Of a stretch of DNA of 11,049 nucleotides, positions 1 to 7,474 are shown one piece after another. The notes below the pieces were generated by a model. The model was not told the origin of the DNA, ran no database searches, and saw only the letters and a list, made by a program, of their open reading frames with translations. Location: positions 1 through 11,049 of the forward strand of contig JAGVCD010000223.1 in assembly GCA_020059425.1 (NCBI GenBank), given 5' to 3'. The translations under genes were made by a program, and so were the position numbers. Source of the DNA: Chamaesiphon sp. (GTDB lineage: Bacteria; Cyanobacteriota; Cyanobacteriia; Cyanobacteriales; Chamaesiphonaceae). Within the stretch, counting starts at the first letter, position 1; each line of letters opens with the position of its first letter.

Positions 1-170
1 TAAAATAATCCAATGGTTAGTGGAATGCTAATTGCTAAAATCCAACTCGTTGTTACAGTTCCCCATTCCGGCGTACCTGAGCTTAGTTCGAAGATAGAGC
101 CAATTGAGGCGATCGCTGATATACAAGCACCTAATAAACATAAACCACTTAAAGGAGTGTACGTTACCAT
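1..170 (-). CDS. Small two-helix membrane protein, function unknown (3' end cut by window edge)
   Basis: An open frame runs from an ATG at 168-170 leftward to base 1 with no stop, giving 56 codons. Two hydrophobic stretches are visible: roughly residues 7-27 (LSGLCLLGACISAIASIGSI) and residues 43-56 (a segment containing WILAISIPLTIGLF). They are joined by a short polar loop with FELSSGTPEWGT, so a small integral membrane protein with two helices is likely. It starts only 5 nt after the def stop on the same strand, so the two are probably co-transcribed and may be translationally coupled; no clear Shine-Dalgarno sequence precedes the ATG. I recall similar short cyanobacterial hypothetical proteins but cannot name a family, and I assign no function. 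The frame is credible because of its length, its uninterrupted hydrophobic pattern and its tight spacing to def. The C-terminus lies outside the window. Confidence 0.6.
   Translation of the reverse strand, partial: MVTYTPLSGLCLLGACISAIASIGSIFELSSGTPEWGTVTTSWILAISIPLTIGLF
109..116. repeat. HIP1 palindrome GCGATCGC
   Basis: A perfect copy of the highly iterated palindrome of cyanobacterial genomes, inside the partial membrane-protein gene. It supports the taxonomic assignment and has no established function at this site. Confidence 0.85.
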
Positions 171-175
171 GTTAG

Positions 176-751
176 CTATTTAACTCCATTGTTTATTTGT
201 TTAACTGCCTGGATGGAAAAACCTTTCTTTTTCAGTTCTTCTGTAAGAGTCAGACTATCCGTAATGTGATCGACAAATAACACCCCATTTAGATGGTCCA
301 TTTCATGCTGGATCGCTCTCGCTAGTAAGCCATCGGCTTTTAATTTTTTTGGGCGACCATGTTCATCTTTGTAGCTAACTTCTACTTGATCTGGACGTTC
401 TACATCCATGTATATCCCGGGAATACTTAGGCAGCCCTCTTGGTCTTTGCACAGGGATTGACTATAGTTCTTGATTTCTGGATTAATTAATACGAGTGGT
501 GGAGCCGCAGGATTTTCTAGTTCACAATCGATGACAATTAGTTGCTTGTGGATTCCTACTTGTGGCGCCGCTAAGCCAATTCCGTCAGAGCTATACATTG
601 TTTGCAGCATCTCTCGAATGGTTTTTCTTAGTTCGTCGTCTATTTTACTAATTCGCTTGGCAGTTTGTCTGAGGGTTTTGTCTCCCAACACGTGAATAGT
701 TAGTGGGGGTTTATCTATTTTTTTCTTTTCGACTAAAATCTGAACAGCCAT
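176..751 (-). CDS. def: Peptide deformylase
   Basis: Removes the N-terminal formyl group from nascent proteins at the ribosome exit in the cytoplasm, using a catalytic metal (Fe2+ or Zn2+). All three family motifs are present in the 191-aa product: motif 1 GIGLAAPQVG (residues 57-66), motif 2 EGCLS (105-109, metal ligand Cys107), and motif 3 QHEMDH (148-153, metal ligands His149 and His153, catalytic Glu150). Length is typical, with a somewhat extended, Lys-rich N-terminus of about 20 residues before the core. The ATG at 749-751 is the only sensible start for this length, although no Shine-Dalgarno sequence is obvious. It lies 82 bp downstream of the FHA kinase on the same strand, and a candidate -10 element in that gap suggests its own promoter. 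The short membrane-protein gene follows after 5 nt. Confidence 0.97.
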   Translation of the reverse strand: MAVQILVEKKKIDKPPLTIHVLGDKTLRQTAKRISKIDDELRKTIREMLQTMYSSDGIGLAAPQVGIHKQLIVIDCELENPAAPPLVLINPEIKNYSQSLCKDQEGCLSIPGIYMDVERPDQVEVSYKDEHGRPKKLKADGLLARAIQHEMDHLNGVLFVDHITDSLTLTEELKKKGFSIQAVKQINNGVK

Positions 752-797
752 AGGATTATTGACATTATGCTAGTGGGAGATTCTAGCTAATAGAGAG

Positions 798-803
798 TTT
801 TAT
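798..803 (-). promoter_or_regulatory. Candidate -10 element for def
   Basis: On the minus strand this reads TATAAA, 46 nt before the def ATG and in the 82-bp gap after the kinase gene. I find no good -35 hexamer at 16-18 bp, so this is only a weak candidate. Read-through from the kinase gene is the alternative. Confidence 0.3.
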
Positions 804-833
804 ACAATACATTCAATTGTAACAGTATCTAAA

Positions 834-1976
834 TTAGCAACGTGCTAAAGCTTGAGATAAATCTAGTGCTGTTGGATATCGATCGATCACTTGATGAGCT
901 GTTACTCTGTGAATTACTTGAGCGACTGCTGGCGTGATGCTAGGAATATTTTCTAAGTTAAATTGATAGCCATTTTTAGTTAGTTGGAAAAACTCGCTAG
1001 GATTGCGTCCAGTAGTCAAAAATATAATTGTTGGTCCGATTGCATAGAGGTCAGATTGGAGGACGGGTTTTCCTTGATTTTGTTCAGGAGGCATATAGTC
1101 GGGAGCCCCGATGCGGGTGCTACCACCAGAGCCAATTTCTTTGACTGCTCCAAAATCGATCAAGAAAATTTGCCGTTCAACATTGCTAACTAACAAATTC
1201 GCAGGCTTGATATCTCGATGAATTAGGGGTGGTTTTTGGCCATGGATATAGGACAAAATTTGGCAGAGCTGGAGCATCCAGTCGATGGCCTGCTGTAAAG
1301 TTACTGGACCATGTTGATGAACGTAGTGTTCCAAATCTTGACCATGCACTAATTCCATGGCCAGGTAACGTTGTCCTTCTTCCCAGAAAAAGTCTTGATA
1401 TTGGGGAATGCCAGGATGTTGCAGAGTTTTCAGTATTTTAGCTTCTCTTTCAAATAATTCCTGTGCTTTAGCGTGATGGGCTATATCAGCATTCATTTCT
1501 TTCAGTACTAATAGTTTTTGACCAGTCCAAGCTAAATAAGTGGTACCCATACCGCCTTGTCCCAAAACCTTGAGGATTTGATATTCGCAAACAGTTTTGA
1601 GAACATTGATTGCCTGCCCACAGTGGATACAAAAAAGTTGATGGGGCGGATTGTCTTGATGTTGACAAACTGGGGAGGTGTGAATCTGTTCAAATTTGAT
1701 TAGTGGTCCATTCGGTGATAGTTGAATCACCGTGTTGTGAGTAAGAATTGCTTTGTGTACTATTTGACCTTTGATTAATACACCATTGCTACCATGATTA
1801 ATTACTTGCCAACTATCGGTGAATACTAGTTCAGCATGAAATCTGGATACTAAAGGATGATCGATTACTACTTGGTTTTCGGGGGATCTGCCTAGTCGAA
1901 TTTGTCTGGATTGATCAAATTGCCATTGCTTAAGAATTTCTCGATTAGTTGCATCGAAGAGGGTTATTATCACCAT
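834..1976 (-). CDS. FHA-domain serine/threonine protein kinase
   Basis: A 380-aa soluble Hanks-type kinase that transfers phosphate from ATP to Ser/Thr on unknown targets. Domains in order: an N-terminal FHA phosphothreonine-binding domain (about residues 5-95; GR at 29-30, SRFHAE at 44-49, NHGSNG at 60-65); a short Cys/His segment (Cys104, His106, Cys116, Cys119) that may bind zinc; and a kinase domain (about 132-380). The kinase core looks intact: Gly-rich loop GQGGMG (139-144), ATP-anchoring Lys159 in VLKEM, catalytic loop HRDIKPAN (253-260, catalytic Asp255), DFG (274-276) and APDYMPPEQ (291-299). There is no transmembrane segment or extracellular sensor, unlike many PknB-type kinases. 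It starts 7 nt after the PP2C gene stop, so the two are almost certainly one operon, with kinase and phosphatase probably opposing each other. The kinase family is certain from the motifs; the partners are inference. Confidence 0.93.
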   Translation of the reverse strand: MVIITLFDATNREILKQWQFDQSRQIRLGRSPENQVVIDHPLVSRFHAELVFTDSWQVINHGSNGVLIKGQIVHKAILTHNTVIQLSPNGPLIKFEQIHTSPVCQHQDNPPHQLFCIHCGQAINVLKTVCEYQILKVLGQGGMGTTYLAWTGQKLLVLKEMNADIAHHAKAQELFEREAKILKTLQHPGIPQYQDFFWEEGQRYLAMELVHGQDLEHYVHQHGPVTLQQAIDWMLQLCQILSYIHGQKPPLIHRDIKPANLLVSNVERQIFLIDFGAVKEIGSGGSTRIGAPDYMPPEQNQGKPVLQSDLYAIGPTIIFLTTGRNPSEFFQLTKNGYQFNLENIPSITPAVAQVIHRVTAHQVIDRYPTALDLSQALARC

Positions 1977-1983
1977 TGCGGCT

Positions 1984-3675
1984 CTATTTTTCTATGCTAA
2001 CGAGAACTGCAATCGTTGTAATGTTGTCATGGCCGTTATAGATGTTACCAAATTCTACTAGTTTATTGACTCCTGCTGATAAGCTGATGTCTTTTCTTAC
2101 CATTGGTCGCAGGAGTTCTTCACCGTGTATTTCTAATAGATCTTGATCGGTGAGACCATCAGAAGCCAACAATATCAATGTATCTTCCCGCAAGCTGAAA
2201 AACTGAATTTCTGGATCGATCGAGTCTTCATCGCGAGGGCCAATTGCTTGGGTTAGCTGGTATGAGTCATGCCGCCCGTAAGCTATCTCTGGTTCTACCC
2301 CACGCAAAATTTCCCGTTGTCCTACCTCATGATCGAGTGTGATTTGGACTGGGTTTCCATGGGCTTCTAAAATGTAGCAGCGGGAGTCTCCCACATGAGC
2401 AACGGCAACTTGGTTGCCTTGGATCATGACCATGACAAGAGTGGTGCCCATTCTACCGTTACCGGCAGCAGCTTTGTCTTGATTTATCTCGAACAGGGCT
2501 TGATTGGTAAATAGAATAGACTGTTGAATTTCTTCGCTACTGGGTAAAACATCTTGCCAGTTTTTTCCCCAATAATTTTGTAATTTTTGGATAGCCATGG
2601 CGCTGGCCACTTCACCAGCGGCATGGCCACCCATACCGTCGCAAAGGATGTAAAGACCTTGATATTCTGAATTTATCCCTTCCGGGTTTTGTTTAATCCG
2701 GTAGTTAGTTTCAATACTGTAAAAATCTTCATTATGGTCTCTTTGTTGGCCAACATCGGTGGCAGCAGCTGCTTCTAGTCCCTGGACTGTTACTGGTGTG
2801 AGGGTCTTATCTGTTGTTTGATTATTTTCTGCTTGTGTCTTAACTTGCCGGAGATGTTGCTCTAATCTTTCGATTGTTAGATTGTTTTCTGTTTGCTTTA
2901 TTTCTATCAAAGATGATCGTAATTTGGAATCTGGGAGTAACTTCCACCAAAAATCTACTAAATATTCTAAAGAGAGTGGTTGTTCTAATATTTCGGGGAT
3001 GAGTCGTTGGCAGTAAATTTGCTGATTGTCATGCACAAAGAGATTATCGGAGTCTAATAAGCTGGATCTGACTGCCCATGGCTCTAGATAAACCCAAAGT
3101 TGTAATAGGGTGTTGCACCATTCAGCTAGTTGGGATGGTGATTGCTCTTCTTGGCATCGATCGAATAGAGTGGCATTGCCGTCATTGCTCTCTAAAATGA
3201 GGACTGCTTGATCATTGCGATGCCAAGCATCGTAAAGTTGTGGTATGTGCTCACTTAGCAATGGTTTTAAAGCTAAGTATGGACGAGCTTCTTGGCTAAC
3301 ACCCCCTCTTTCCCACAGCTCCCATTCTGGAAAAACGGTCGGTAGTTGTCCTAGCCTGGCTGGGTCAGGATCTACCGGCTGTTGTTTCATCAATTCTTGC
3401 AAGGGTGATGACTGGTTGGGTAAGCTGTCGATAACTTTTACTAGAGTGGTTCGTGCTGGTAATTTTTTTATCTCTAATTCGAGTTTTTGATATCTGGCCC
3501 CTAAGTATAGGCGAGCTGGCAACTGCCCATCGTTGAGTTGCGGTGTTGTTGTTTCTCCATTATCTGGGGAGTGATCAAAGACCACTGCCCAGCGACAAAC
3601 TAAAGAAAAGCCACATTTTTGGCAAAAATTGTGATTTAGCGGATTGTTCAAGCTGCACTGGGGACAAACAAGCAT
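1984..3675 (-). CDS. PP2C-family protein phosphatase with N-terminal zinc ribbon and kinase-like middle region
   Basis: A 563-aa protein that should remove phosphate from Ser/Thr using two Mn2+/Mg2+ ions. Residues 4-21 form a four-Cys zinc ribbon (CPQC then CQKC). Residues about 100-230 resemble a decayed protein kinase: LYDAWHRNDQAVLILES looks like a hinge region and SLLDSDNLFVHDNQQIYCQRL like a catalytic loop that has lost HRD and DFG. The C-terminal PP2C domain (about 300-560) has the expected motifs: RDHNED (312-317), DGMGGH (346-351), GTT (410-412), GDSR (429-432), ASDGLTD (504-510) and GHDNIT (548-553). I chose the ATG at 3673-3675, so the protein begins MLVCPQC; an in-frame GTG at 3679-3681 would add two residues, and neither start has a clear Shine-Dalgarno sequence. 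It is first in a two-gene operon with the FHA kinase. The phosphatase call is firm; the pseudokinase reading is inference. Confidence 0.93.
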   Translation of the reverse strand: MLVCPQCSLNNPLNHNFCQKCGFSLVCRWAVVFDHSPDNGETTTPQLNDGQLPARLYLGARYQKLELEIKKLPARTTLVKVIDSLPNQSSPLQELMKQQPVDPDPARLGQLPTVFPEWELWERGGVSQEARPYLALKPLLSEHIPQLYDAWHRNDQAVLILESNDGNATLFDRCQEEQSPSQLAEWCNTLLQLWVYLEPWAVRSSLLDSDNLFVHDNQQIYCQRLIPEILEQPLSLEYLVDFWWKLLPDSKLRSSLIEIKQTENNLTIERLEQHLRQVKTQAENNQTTDKTLTPVTVQGLEAAAATDVGQQRDHNEDFYSIETNYRIKQNPEGINSEYQGLYILCDGMGGHAAGEVASAMAIQKLQNYWGKNWQDVLPSSEEIQQSILFTNQALFEINQDKAAAGNGRMGTTLVMVMIQGNQVAVAHVGDSRCYILEAHGNPVQITLDHEVGQREILRGVEPEIAYGRHDSYQLTQAIGPRDEDSIDPEIQFFSLREDTLILLASDGLTDQDLLEIHGEELLRPMVRKDISLSAGVNKLVEFGNIYNGHDNITTIAVLVSIEK

Positions 3676-3764
3676 ATACACTGATGTGACAATTAGGTGA
3701 TTTCTTAGGCTCGAATTTGGAGTATTTTACTTGATCTATTGCCACGGCGAGCCAACATCTTCCT

Positions 3765-3795
3765 AGTATGCCATGTGCAACCTTGAGAATATCAA
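3765..3795 (-). promoter_or_regulatory. Candidate promoter for the phosphatase-kinase operon
   Basis: On the minus strand there is an extended -10-like element TGG-CATACT (bases 3765-3773) with TTGATA (3790-3795) as a possible -35, spaced 19 bp, which is long. It lies about 90 nt before the phosphatase start and just beyond the folE terminator hairpin, which is the expected place. A TAAAAT box nearer the gene, on the same strand, is an alternative. Confidence 0.25.
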
Positions 3796-3803
3796 ACGTT
3801 GCT

Positions 3804-3841
3804 AAAATTTTACCAGTCAGCTTTTAAAATGCTGACTGGTA
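3804..3841 (-). terminator. Rho-independent-like terminator of the folE transcript
   Basis: A perfect 11-bp inverted repeat, TACCAGTCAGC (3811-3821) with GCTGACTGGTA (3831-3841), encloses a 9-nt A/T loop and starts 30 nt after the folE stop. Read on the minus strand the stem is followed by AAATTTT, so the U-tract is short and interrupted. Position and stem quality support termination. The weak U-tract leaves open partial read-through into the phosphatase operon or a role as an mRNA 3'-end stabiliser. Confidence 0.55.
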
Positions 3842-3871
3842 CGCAAAAGCCTGGACATGGGCTTGCTGTTG

Positions 3872-4531
3872 TTAACCGAAGAAGGCTGGCTGATGGCGAA
3901 TTAGGTTTAAAAACTCTTCTCTGGTTTTTTGGTCTTCCTGAAAGGCTCCCAGCATGGCGCTAGTGACTGTCCAAGAACCGGGCTTTTGGACACCGCGCAT
4001 TACCATACACATGTGGCTTGCTTCCATGACCACTGCTACTCCTTGTGGTTCTAACACCTCTTGTAAAGCTTCGGCTACCTGACGGGTAAGTCTTTCTTGG
4101 ACTTGTAGTCGGCGTGAAAACATTTCTACAATTCGCGCTAGTTTACTTAATCCGACAACTTTTTGGTTGGGGATATAAGCAACATGTGCTCGACCCATAA
4201 AAGGCAGCATATGGTGTTCGCAAAGACTGAAAAAAGTGATATCTCGCACCAAAACCATTTCATTGTGGCCTTCATCAAAGATGGCTCCGTTAATAATGTC
4301 GTCGAGAGATTGTTCATAACCACTGGTCAAGAATCGCATGGCTTCTGCCACCCGCTTGGGTGTTTTTAGTAACCCTTCACGTTCTGGATCTTCGCCTACT
4401 CCTTCAATGATGGTACGAACTGCTACCATCATATCGTCGTTATTCTCGTGTTTTTGATGAGGTGCCTGTACTGGTTGGCCGCTAGAGTTGGTGTTGCGAT
4501 CGGGTCTAACAGAAGGTTTGGAGATAGTCAT
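3872..4531 (-). CDS. folE: GTP cyclohydrolase I
   Basis: Converts GTP to 7,8-dihydroneopterin triphosphate and formate, the first step of tetrahydrofolate synthesis and, in cyanobacteria, of pterin synthesis. The 219-aa product aligns along the family: [14 protein letters not shown] (52-65), the zinc and active-site block [13 protein letters not shown] (101-113), [10 protein letters not shown] (126-135) and [12 protein letters not shown] (171-182). The zinc ligands Cys104, His107 and Cys175 match E. coli Cys110, His113 and Cys181 with a constant offset of six. The first 30 residues are polar, low-complexity and poorly conserved, as is usual. It is the last gene of the ado-aar-accA-SDR-folE cluster, 30 nt after the SDR stop, followed by a terminator hairpin. 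The protein normally forms a toroidal homodecamer. The start is the only ATG giving this length; no clear Shine-Dalgarno sequence is seen. Confidence 0.97.
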   Translation of the reverse strand: MTISKPSVRPDRNTNSSGQPVQAPHQKHENNDDMMVAVRTIIEGVGEDPEREGLLKTPKRVAEAMRFLTSGYEQSLDDIINGAIFDEGHNEMVLVRDITFFSLCEHHMLPFMGRAHVAYIPNQKVVGLSKLARIVEMFSRRLQVQERLTRQVAEALQEVLEPQGVAVVMEASHMCMVMRGVQKPGSWTVTSAMLGAFQEDQKTREEFLNLIRHQPAFFG

Positions 4532-4561
4532 AGATATTGTTAAAGGAATGATAATGCCCAG

Positions 4562-5278
4562 CTAGAAAGCCCCAGCACTGGGCATAATGGTGAGTTCTTC
4601 GATGGTGGTAGTTTGCGGAGTATTCGCAGCGTAGAGAATCGATGCTGCTACTGCTTCGGCAGTGAGCATGCCTGACCGATCAAAATCTGCTTGTACTTGT
4701 TTTTGATCCCAAAGGGGAGTATTGACGGATCCTGGATAAACTGCTGTTACCCGAATGCCATGTGCTCTTTCTTCGGTGGCTAGTGCCTTGGACAGAGCGA
4801 CGAGACCGAATTTGCTCACCGAATATGCTCCCCAGTCGGGGAATACTTGTTGACCAGCGATGGAAACCACATTGATAATGGTGCCGGATTGCTGCTGACG
4901 CATTTGGGGCAATACCCCTTGAGTTACTTGCAGAACACTGGACAGGTTGAGATCAATAATATGTTGCCAATCTGCTAAGGGGGTGTCTATTAACGGGTTG
5001 GTATAGGCTGTGCCAGCACTATTTACCAAGATATCGATAGAACCATGGTTCTGAATGATTTCGGTGATTTGAGTGCGAACCACAGCGAGTTGGACGAGAT
5101 CTAATTCGTAACCTTTGGCTTTAACCCCTGCTGCTGTGGTTGCTTCTAGTACTGGCTGTAGACGATGGTTGGATCGACCAACTAGGAGTAGGTTGATGCC
5201 TGCATTGGCAAAAGCTAAAGCTGTGGCTTTGCCAATGCCACTACTTGCGCCAGTAATTAATGCTGTTTTATTTGCCAT
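4562..5278 (-). CDS. Short-chain dehydrogenase/reductase (SDR), substrate unknown
   Basis: A 238-aa classical SDR that should reduce or oxidise a carbonyl/alcohol using NAD(P)(H). Visible motifs: cofactor loop TGASSGIG (9-16); Arg35 after the second strand, which favours NADP(H); NSAG (86-89) in place of the usual NNAG; Asn111; and the catalytic Ser139, Tyr152 and Lys156 (YSVSK), followed by PG (182-183). There is no signal peptide or membrane helix. It sits 85 bp after accA with its own likely extended -10 promoter, and 30 nt before folE. An SDR at this position is, from memory, also found in the alkane cluster of PCC 7942. Linkage to AAR/ADO suggests a substrate in fatty acyl or aldehyde metabolism, while linkage to folE would equally allow a pterin-related role. 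Neither is shown by the sequence, so only the family call is firm. Confidence 0.93.
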   Translation of the reverse strand: MANKTALITGASSGIGKATALAFANAGINLLLVGRSNHRLQPVLEATTAAGVKAKGYELDLVQLAVVRTQITEIIQNHGSIDILVNSAGTAYTNPLIDTPLADWQHIIDLNLSSVLQVTQGVLPQMRQQQSGTIINVVSIAGQQVFPDWGAYSVSKFGLVALSKALATEERAHGIRVTAVYPGSVNTPLWDQKQVQADFDRSGMLTAEAVAASILYAANTPQTTTIEELTIMPSAGAF

Positions 5279-5349
5279 TGCCGATCATTTAAGTGGATTA
5301 ATTGAATCGTCCTGATAATTATGAATTTTTGTTAATAATCTTTGAATAA

Positions 5350-5358
5350 ATTATAACA
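5350..5358 (-). promoter_or_regulatory. Extended -10 promoter for SDR-folE
   Basis: On the minus strand this reads TGTTATAAT, a perfect TGn plus TATAAT extended -10 element. It begins just after the accA stop and lies 72 nt before the SDR ATG. No convincing -35 hexamer is present upstream, which extended -10 promoters often tolerate. It would let SDR and folE be transcribed independently of ado-aar-accA. Confidence 0.5.
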
Positions 5359-5363
5359 TGATG

Positions 5364-6344
5364 CTACAAAGTTTTATTTTCTAGGAATATTCCCATTTGT
5401 CGGAATTTTTGGTAACGCTGTTCTTGTAAGTTGGTGATACTTAAGTTCAGAAGCTCCTTTAAATTGGCCACTAGTGACTGGCGTAGTGTTTCTGCTGCTT
5501 TGATGGAGTTGGCGTGCGCCCCACCCCAAGGCTCGGGCAGAATATGATCTAGAATTCCTAACTGTTTGAGGTCTTGAGCGGTAATTCTGAGAGCCTCTGC
5601 TGCTTGGGGAGCTTTTTTAGCATCTTTCCAGAGGATCGCGGCACAGGCTTCAGGGGTGGCGACGGTGTAGACAGAATGTTCTAGCATTAGTAGCCTGTCA
5701 CCGACCCCAATTCCCAGGGCGCCACCTGAACCACCTTCGCCGATGACGGTACAGATAATTGGTACTTCTAGTAAAAACATTTCCCGCAGGTTGTAGGCGA
5801 TCGCTTCACCCTGACCAAGTTCTTCTCCTTCTAATCCTGGCCAAGCGCCGGGGGTGTCAATAAAGGTGAGAATTGGCATCCCAAAACGATTGGCATGTTC
5901 CATCAAGCGCATGGCTTTACGATAACCACTGGGTGCGGCCATGCCAAAGTTGCGGGCAACGTTGTCTTTGGTATCGCGGCCTTTTTGATGACCGAGCATC
6001 ATGACCGCCATTCCATCTAGGCGGGCAATGCCTCCCACTAAGGCCGGATCATCACGACCACCTCGATCGCCATGTAATTCAATCCACTCATCGGTGATTG
6101 CTTGGATATAGTCCAGGGTACTAGGTCGGCGAGGATGACGAGCAAGTTGTAGGCGCTGAGAAGGATTCAGGTTACTGAAAATTTCTTCTTGGAGCTGCAC
6201 GTATTTGGTTTCTAGTGGTTGGAGTTGACTAGAGACATCGACGCCACTTTCTTCAGCAAGTTCACGAATATTTTGAATTTTTTGCTGAAGCTCAAAGAGC
6301 GGTTTTTCAAAGTCCAGGAGCAGGGGTTTGCGTTCTACTGCCAT
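5364..6344 (-). CDS. accA: Acetyl-CoA carboxylase carboxyltransferase subunit alpha
   Basis: The alpha subunit of the carboxyltransferase that, with AccD, moves CO2 from biotinylated AccB to acetyl-CoA to form malonyl-CoA, the committed step of fatty acid synthesis. The 326-aa protein is full length for the family. Recognisable blocks are the N-terminal coiled-coil-like stretch (about 12-55), RRPSTLDYI (72-80), [17 protein letters not shown] (89-105), the [11 protein letters not shown] region (118-128), DTPGAWPG (163-170) and the oxyanion loop [12 protein letters not shown] (202-213). The C-terminal tail is typical of bacterial and cyanobacterial AccA. It starts 26 nt after the aar stop, so co-transcription with aar is likely. 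This puts malonyl-CoA supply next to the enzymes that drain acyl-ACP into hydrocarbons. The ATG at 6342-6344 fits the usual [16 protein letters not shown] start. Confidence 0.97.
   Translation of the reverse strand: MAVERKPLLLDFEKPLFELQQKIQNIRELAEESGVDVSSQLQPLETKYVQLQEEIFSNLNPSQRLQLARHPRRPSTLDYIQAITDEWIELHGDRGGRDDPALVGGIARLDGMAVMMLGHQKGRDTKDNVARNFGMAAPSGYRKAMRLMEHANRFGMPILTFIDTPGAWPGLEGEELGQGEAIAYNLREMFLLEVPIICTVIGEGGSGGALGIGVGDRLLMLEHSVYTVATPEACAAILWKDAKKAPQAAEALRITAQDLKQLGILDHILPEPWGGAHANSIKAAETLRQSLVANLKELLNLSITNLQEQRYQKFRQMGIFLENKTL
5797..5804. repeat. HIP1 palindrome GCGATCGC
   Basis: A second perfect HIP1 copy, inside accA. It is useful only as a cyanobacterial signature. Confidence 0.85.
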
Positions 6345-6370
6345 AGCGATCGAGGGGATAAAGGAAAGAA

Positions 6371-7402
6371 CTAGCCACTAACGAGAGAAAGCAGGGGACG
6401 AAAGCCATGCTTCAGAGAAGCCTGGCCAATTTGTTCCATTTTGGCCACGGTAATTTGATTGCGACCCCAAGAAAAATTAGTATGCCATTTTTCAAACTCC
6501 AAAATCATAGACTCTGCAAAACAGGCAAAAAGCTGTCTAGCTGGTACATCCATGCTGACGATGTTCATGATTTTCCAGTCAATGTCCAGAGAATGTTCGA
6601 CAATTCCGCCATTCATGACATGGACATGGGGATGCTGCACCTTACTGCCGAGATTTTTGGGATAGCCACCATCAATGAGTAGGCAAGGTTGCTGGAGTTG
6701 GCTGGGGTCAATTTCTACTCCCTTAGGCATACTAGCTACCCAGACAATGATGTCGGCGGCAGGGAGAGCGATCGATAGATCAAGAATTTGGCCGCCGCCT
6801 AGTTCAGTTTGGAGATTTTGCAATCGCTCCTGGTTGCGAGCGACCAGGAGTAAATCTTTTACGGCTGTTTTAGTGGTGAGCCATCGACACACGGCACTAC
6901 CAATATCGCCAGTTGCACCAACAACAGCCACTTTAGCATCAGCTAAATTGATACCGAGTTGCTGTGCTCCCTGTTCGACCTGCTGGCAAATAATATAAGC
7001 CGTGTGAGTGTTACCGGTGGTAAAACGCTCAAAATCTAGTTCAACATTGCGGACTTGCTTGTTGTTGCTCAGATCAAATTCTTCAAAAATGATGGAAGAA
7101 AAACCACCCAAGGCCGTGATATCAATACCCTGTTTTTGAGCATGTGCCATCGCATTGAGAATCTTGCGAATTGCTGCTTTGATCCGACGGGCGGCCAGCA
7201 TTTCGGGCAAAAAGCAAGATTCTACGTAGTAGCCTTCGATCATCTGACCGGTGGCGCTAGTTACCTTGATATGATCGACAGTTTGGGGTGGTGCACTGCA
7301 CCAAAAATCTAGACCCTGATCAGCATATTCTGGGTAGCCCAAATCTTTAGCAACATTCTTGGCGTGTTCCAAACTGGTGAGATGACCGATAAGACCAAAC
7401 AT
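6371..7402 (-). CDS. aar: Long-chain fatty acyl-[ACP] reductase (AAR)
   Basis: Reduces fatty acyl-ACP (or acyl-CoA) to fatty aldehyde with NADPH, the first step of cyanobacterial alkane synthesis; the aldehyde passes to ADO. At 343 aa it matches the family (about 340). It opens with [14 protein letters not shown] and carries GNTHTAY (130-136), the dinucleotide-binding [12 protein letters not shown] (160-171), and the catalytic-cysteine region RQLFACFAE with Cys at residue 294. That is the same number as the acyl-thioester-forming Cys294 reported for the S. elongatus enzyme. DGGYPKN and [12 protein letters not shown] are further family signatures. It begins 67 nt after the ado stop, downstream of a hairpin that overlaps that stop, and is followed by accA after 26 nt. 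The gap may hold its own promoter, but no -35/-10 pair there convinces me. Confidence 0.97.
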   Translation of the reverse strand: MFGLIGHLTSLEHAKNVAKDLGYPEYADQGLDFWCSAPPQTVDHIKVTSATGQMIEGYYVESCFLPEMLAARRIKAAIRKILNAMAHAQKQGIDITALGGFSSIIFEEFDLSNNKQVRNVELDFERFTTGNTHTAYIICQQVEQGAQQLGINLADAKVAVVGATGDIGSAVCRWLTTKTAVKDLLLVARNQERLQNLQTELGGGQILDLSIALPAADIIVWVASMPKGVEIDPSQLQQPCLLIDGGYPKNLGSKVQHPHVHVMNGGIVEHSLDIDWKIMNIVSMDVPARQLFACFAESMILEFEKWHTNFSWGRNQITVAKMEQIGQASLKHGFRPLLSLVSG

Positions 7403-7441
7403 GTGTAAGTTGTGAGCTAGTGGACTATGAACTATTGAATT

Positions 7442-7474
7442 GAAAACTTAGCAGTGGTGATTGCTCTGCTTAAG
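7442..7474 (-). terminator. Hairpin across the ado stop codon (possible attenuator between ado and aar)
   Basis: Read on the minus strand, CTTAAGCAG (7466-7474, containing the ado TAA) can pair with CTGCTAAG (7447-7454) as an 8-bp stem with one bulged A and an 11-nt loop, followed at once by TTTTC. This is the shape of a weak intrinsic terminator or RNA-processing site. The stem is A/T-rich at its base and the U-tract is only four long, so full termination is unlikely. Partial termination would make ado mRNA more abundant than ado-aar mRNA. Confidence 0.35.

Noticed and set aside
6407..6998. Plus-strand open frames of 68-107 codons antisense to aar
   Set aside because: They lie wholly inside the strongly supported aar gene, show no family motifs and overlap one another, so they are shadow frames.
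7403..7469. Own promoter for aar in the ado-aar gap
   Set aside because: CATAGT and AATAGT boxes are present but no -35 hexamer lies at a suitable distance. The evidence is too weak to list.
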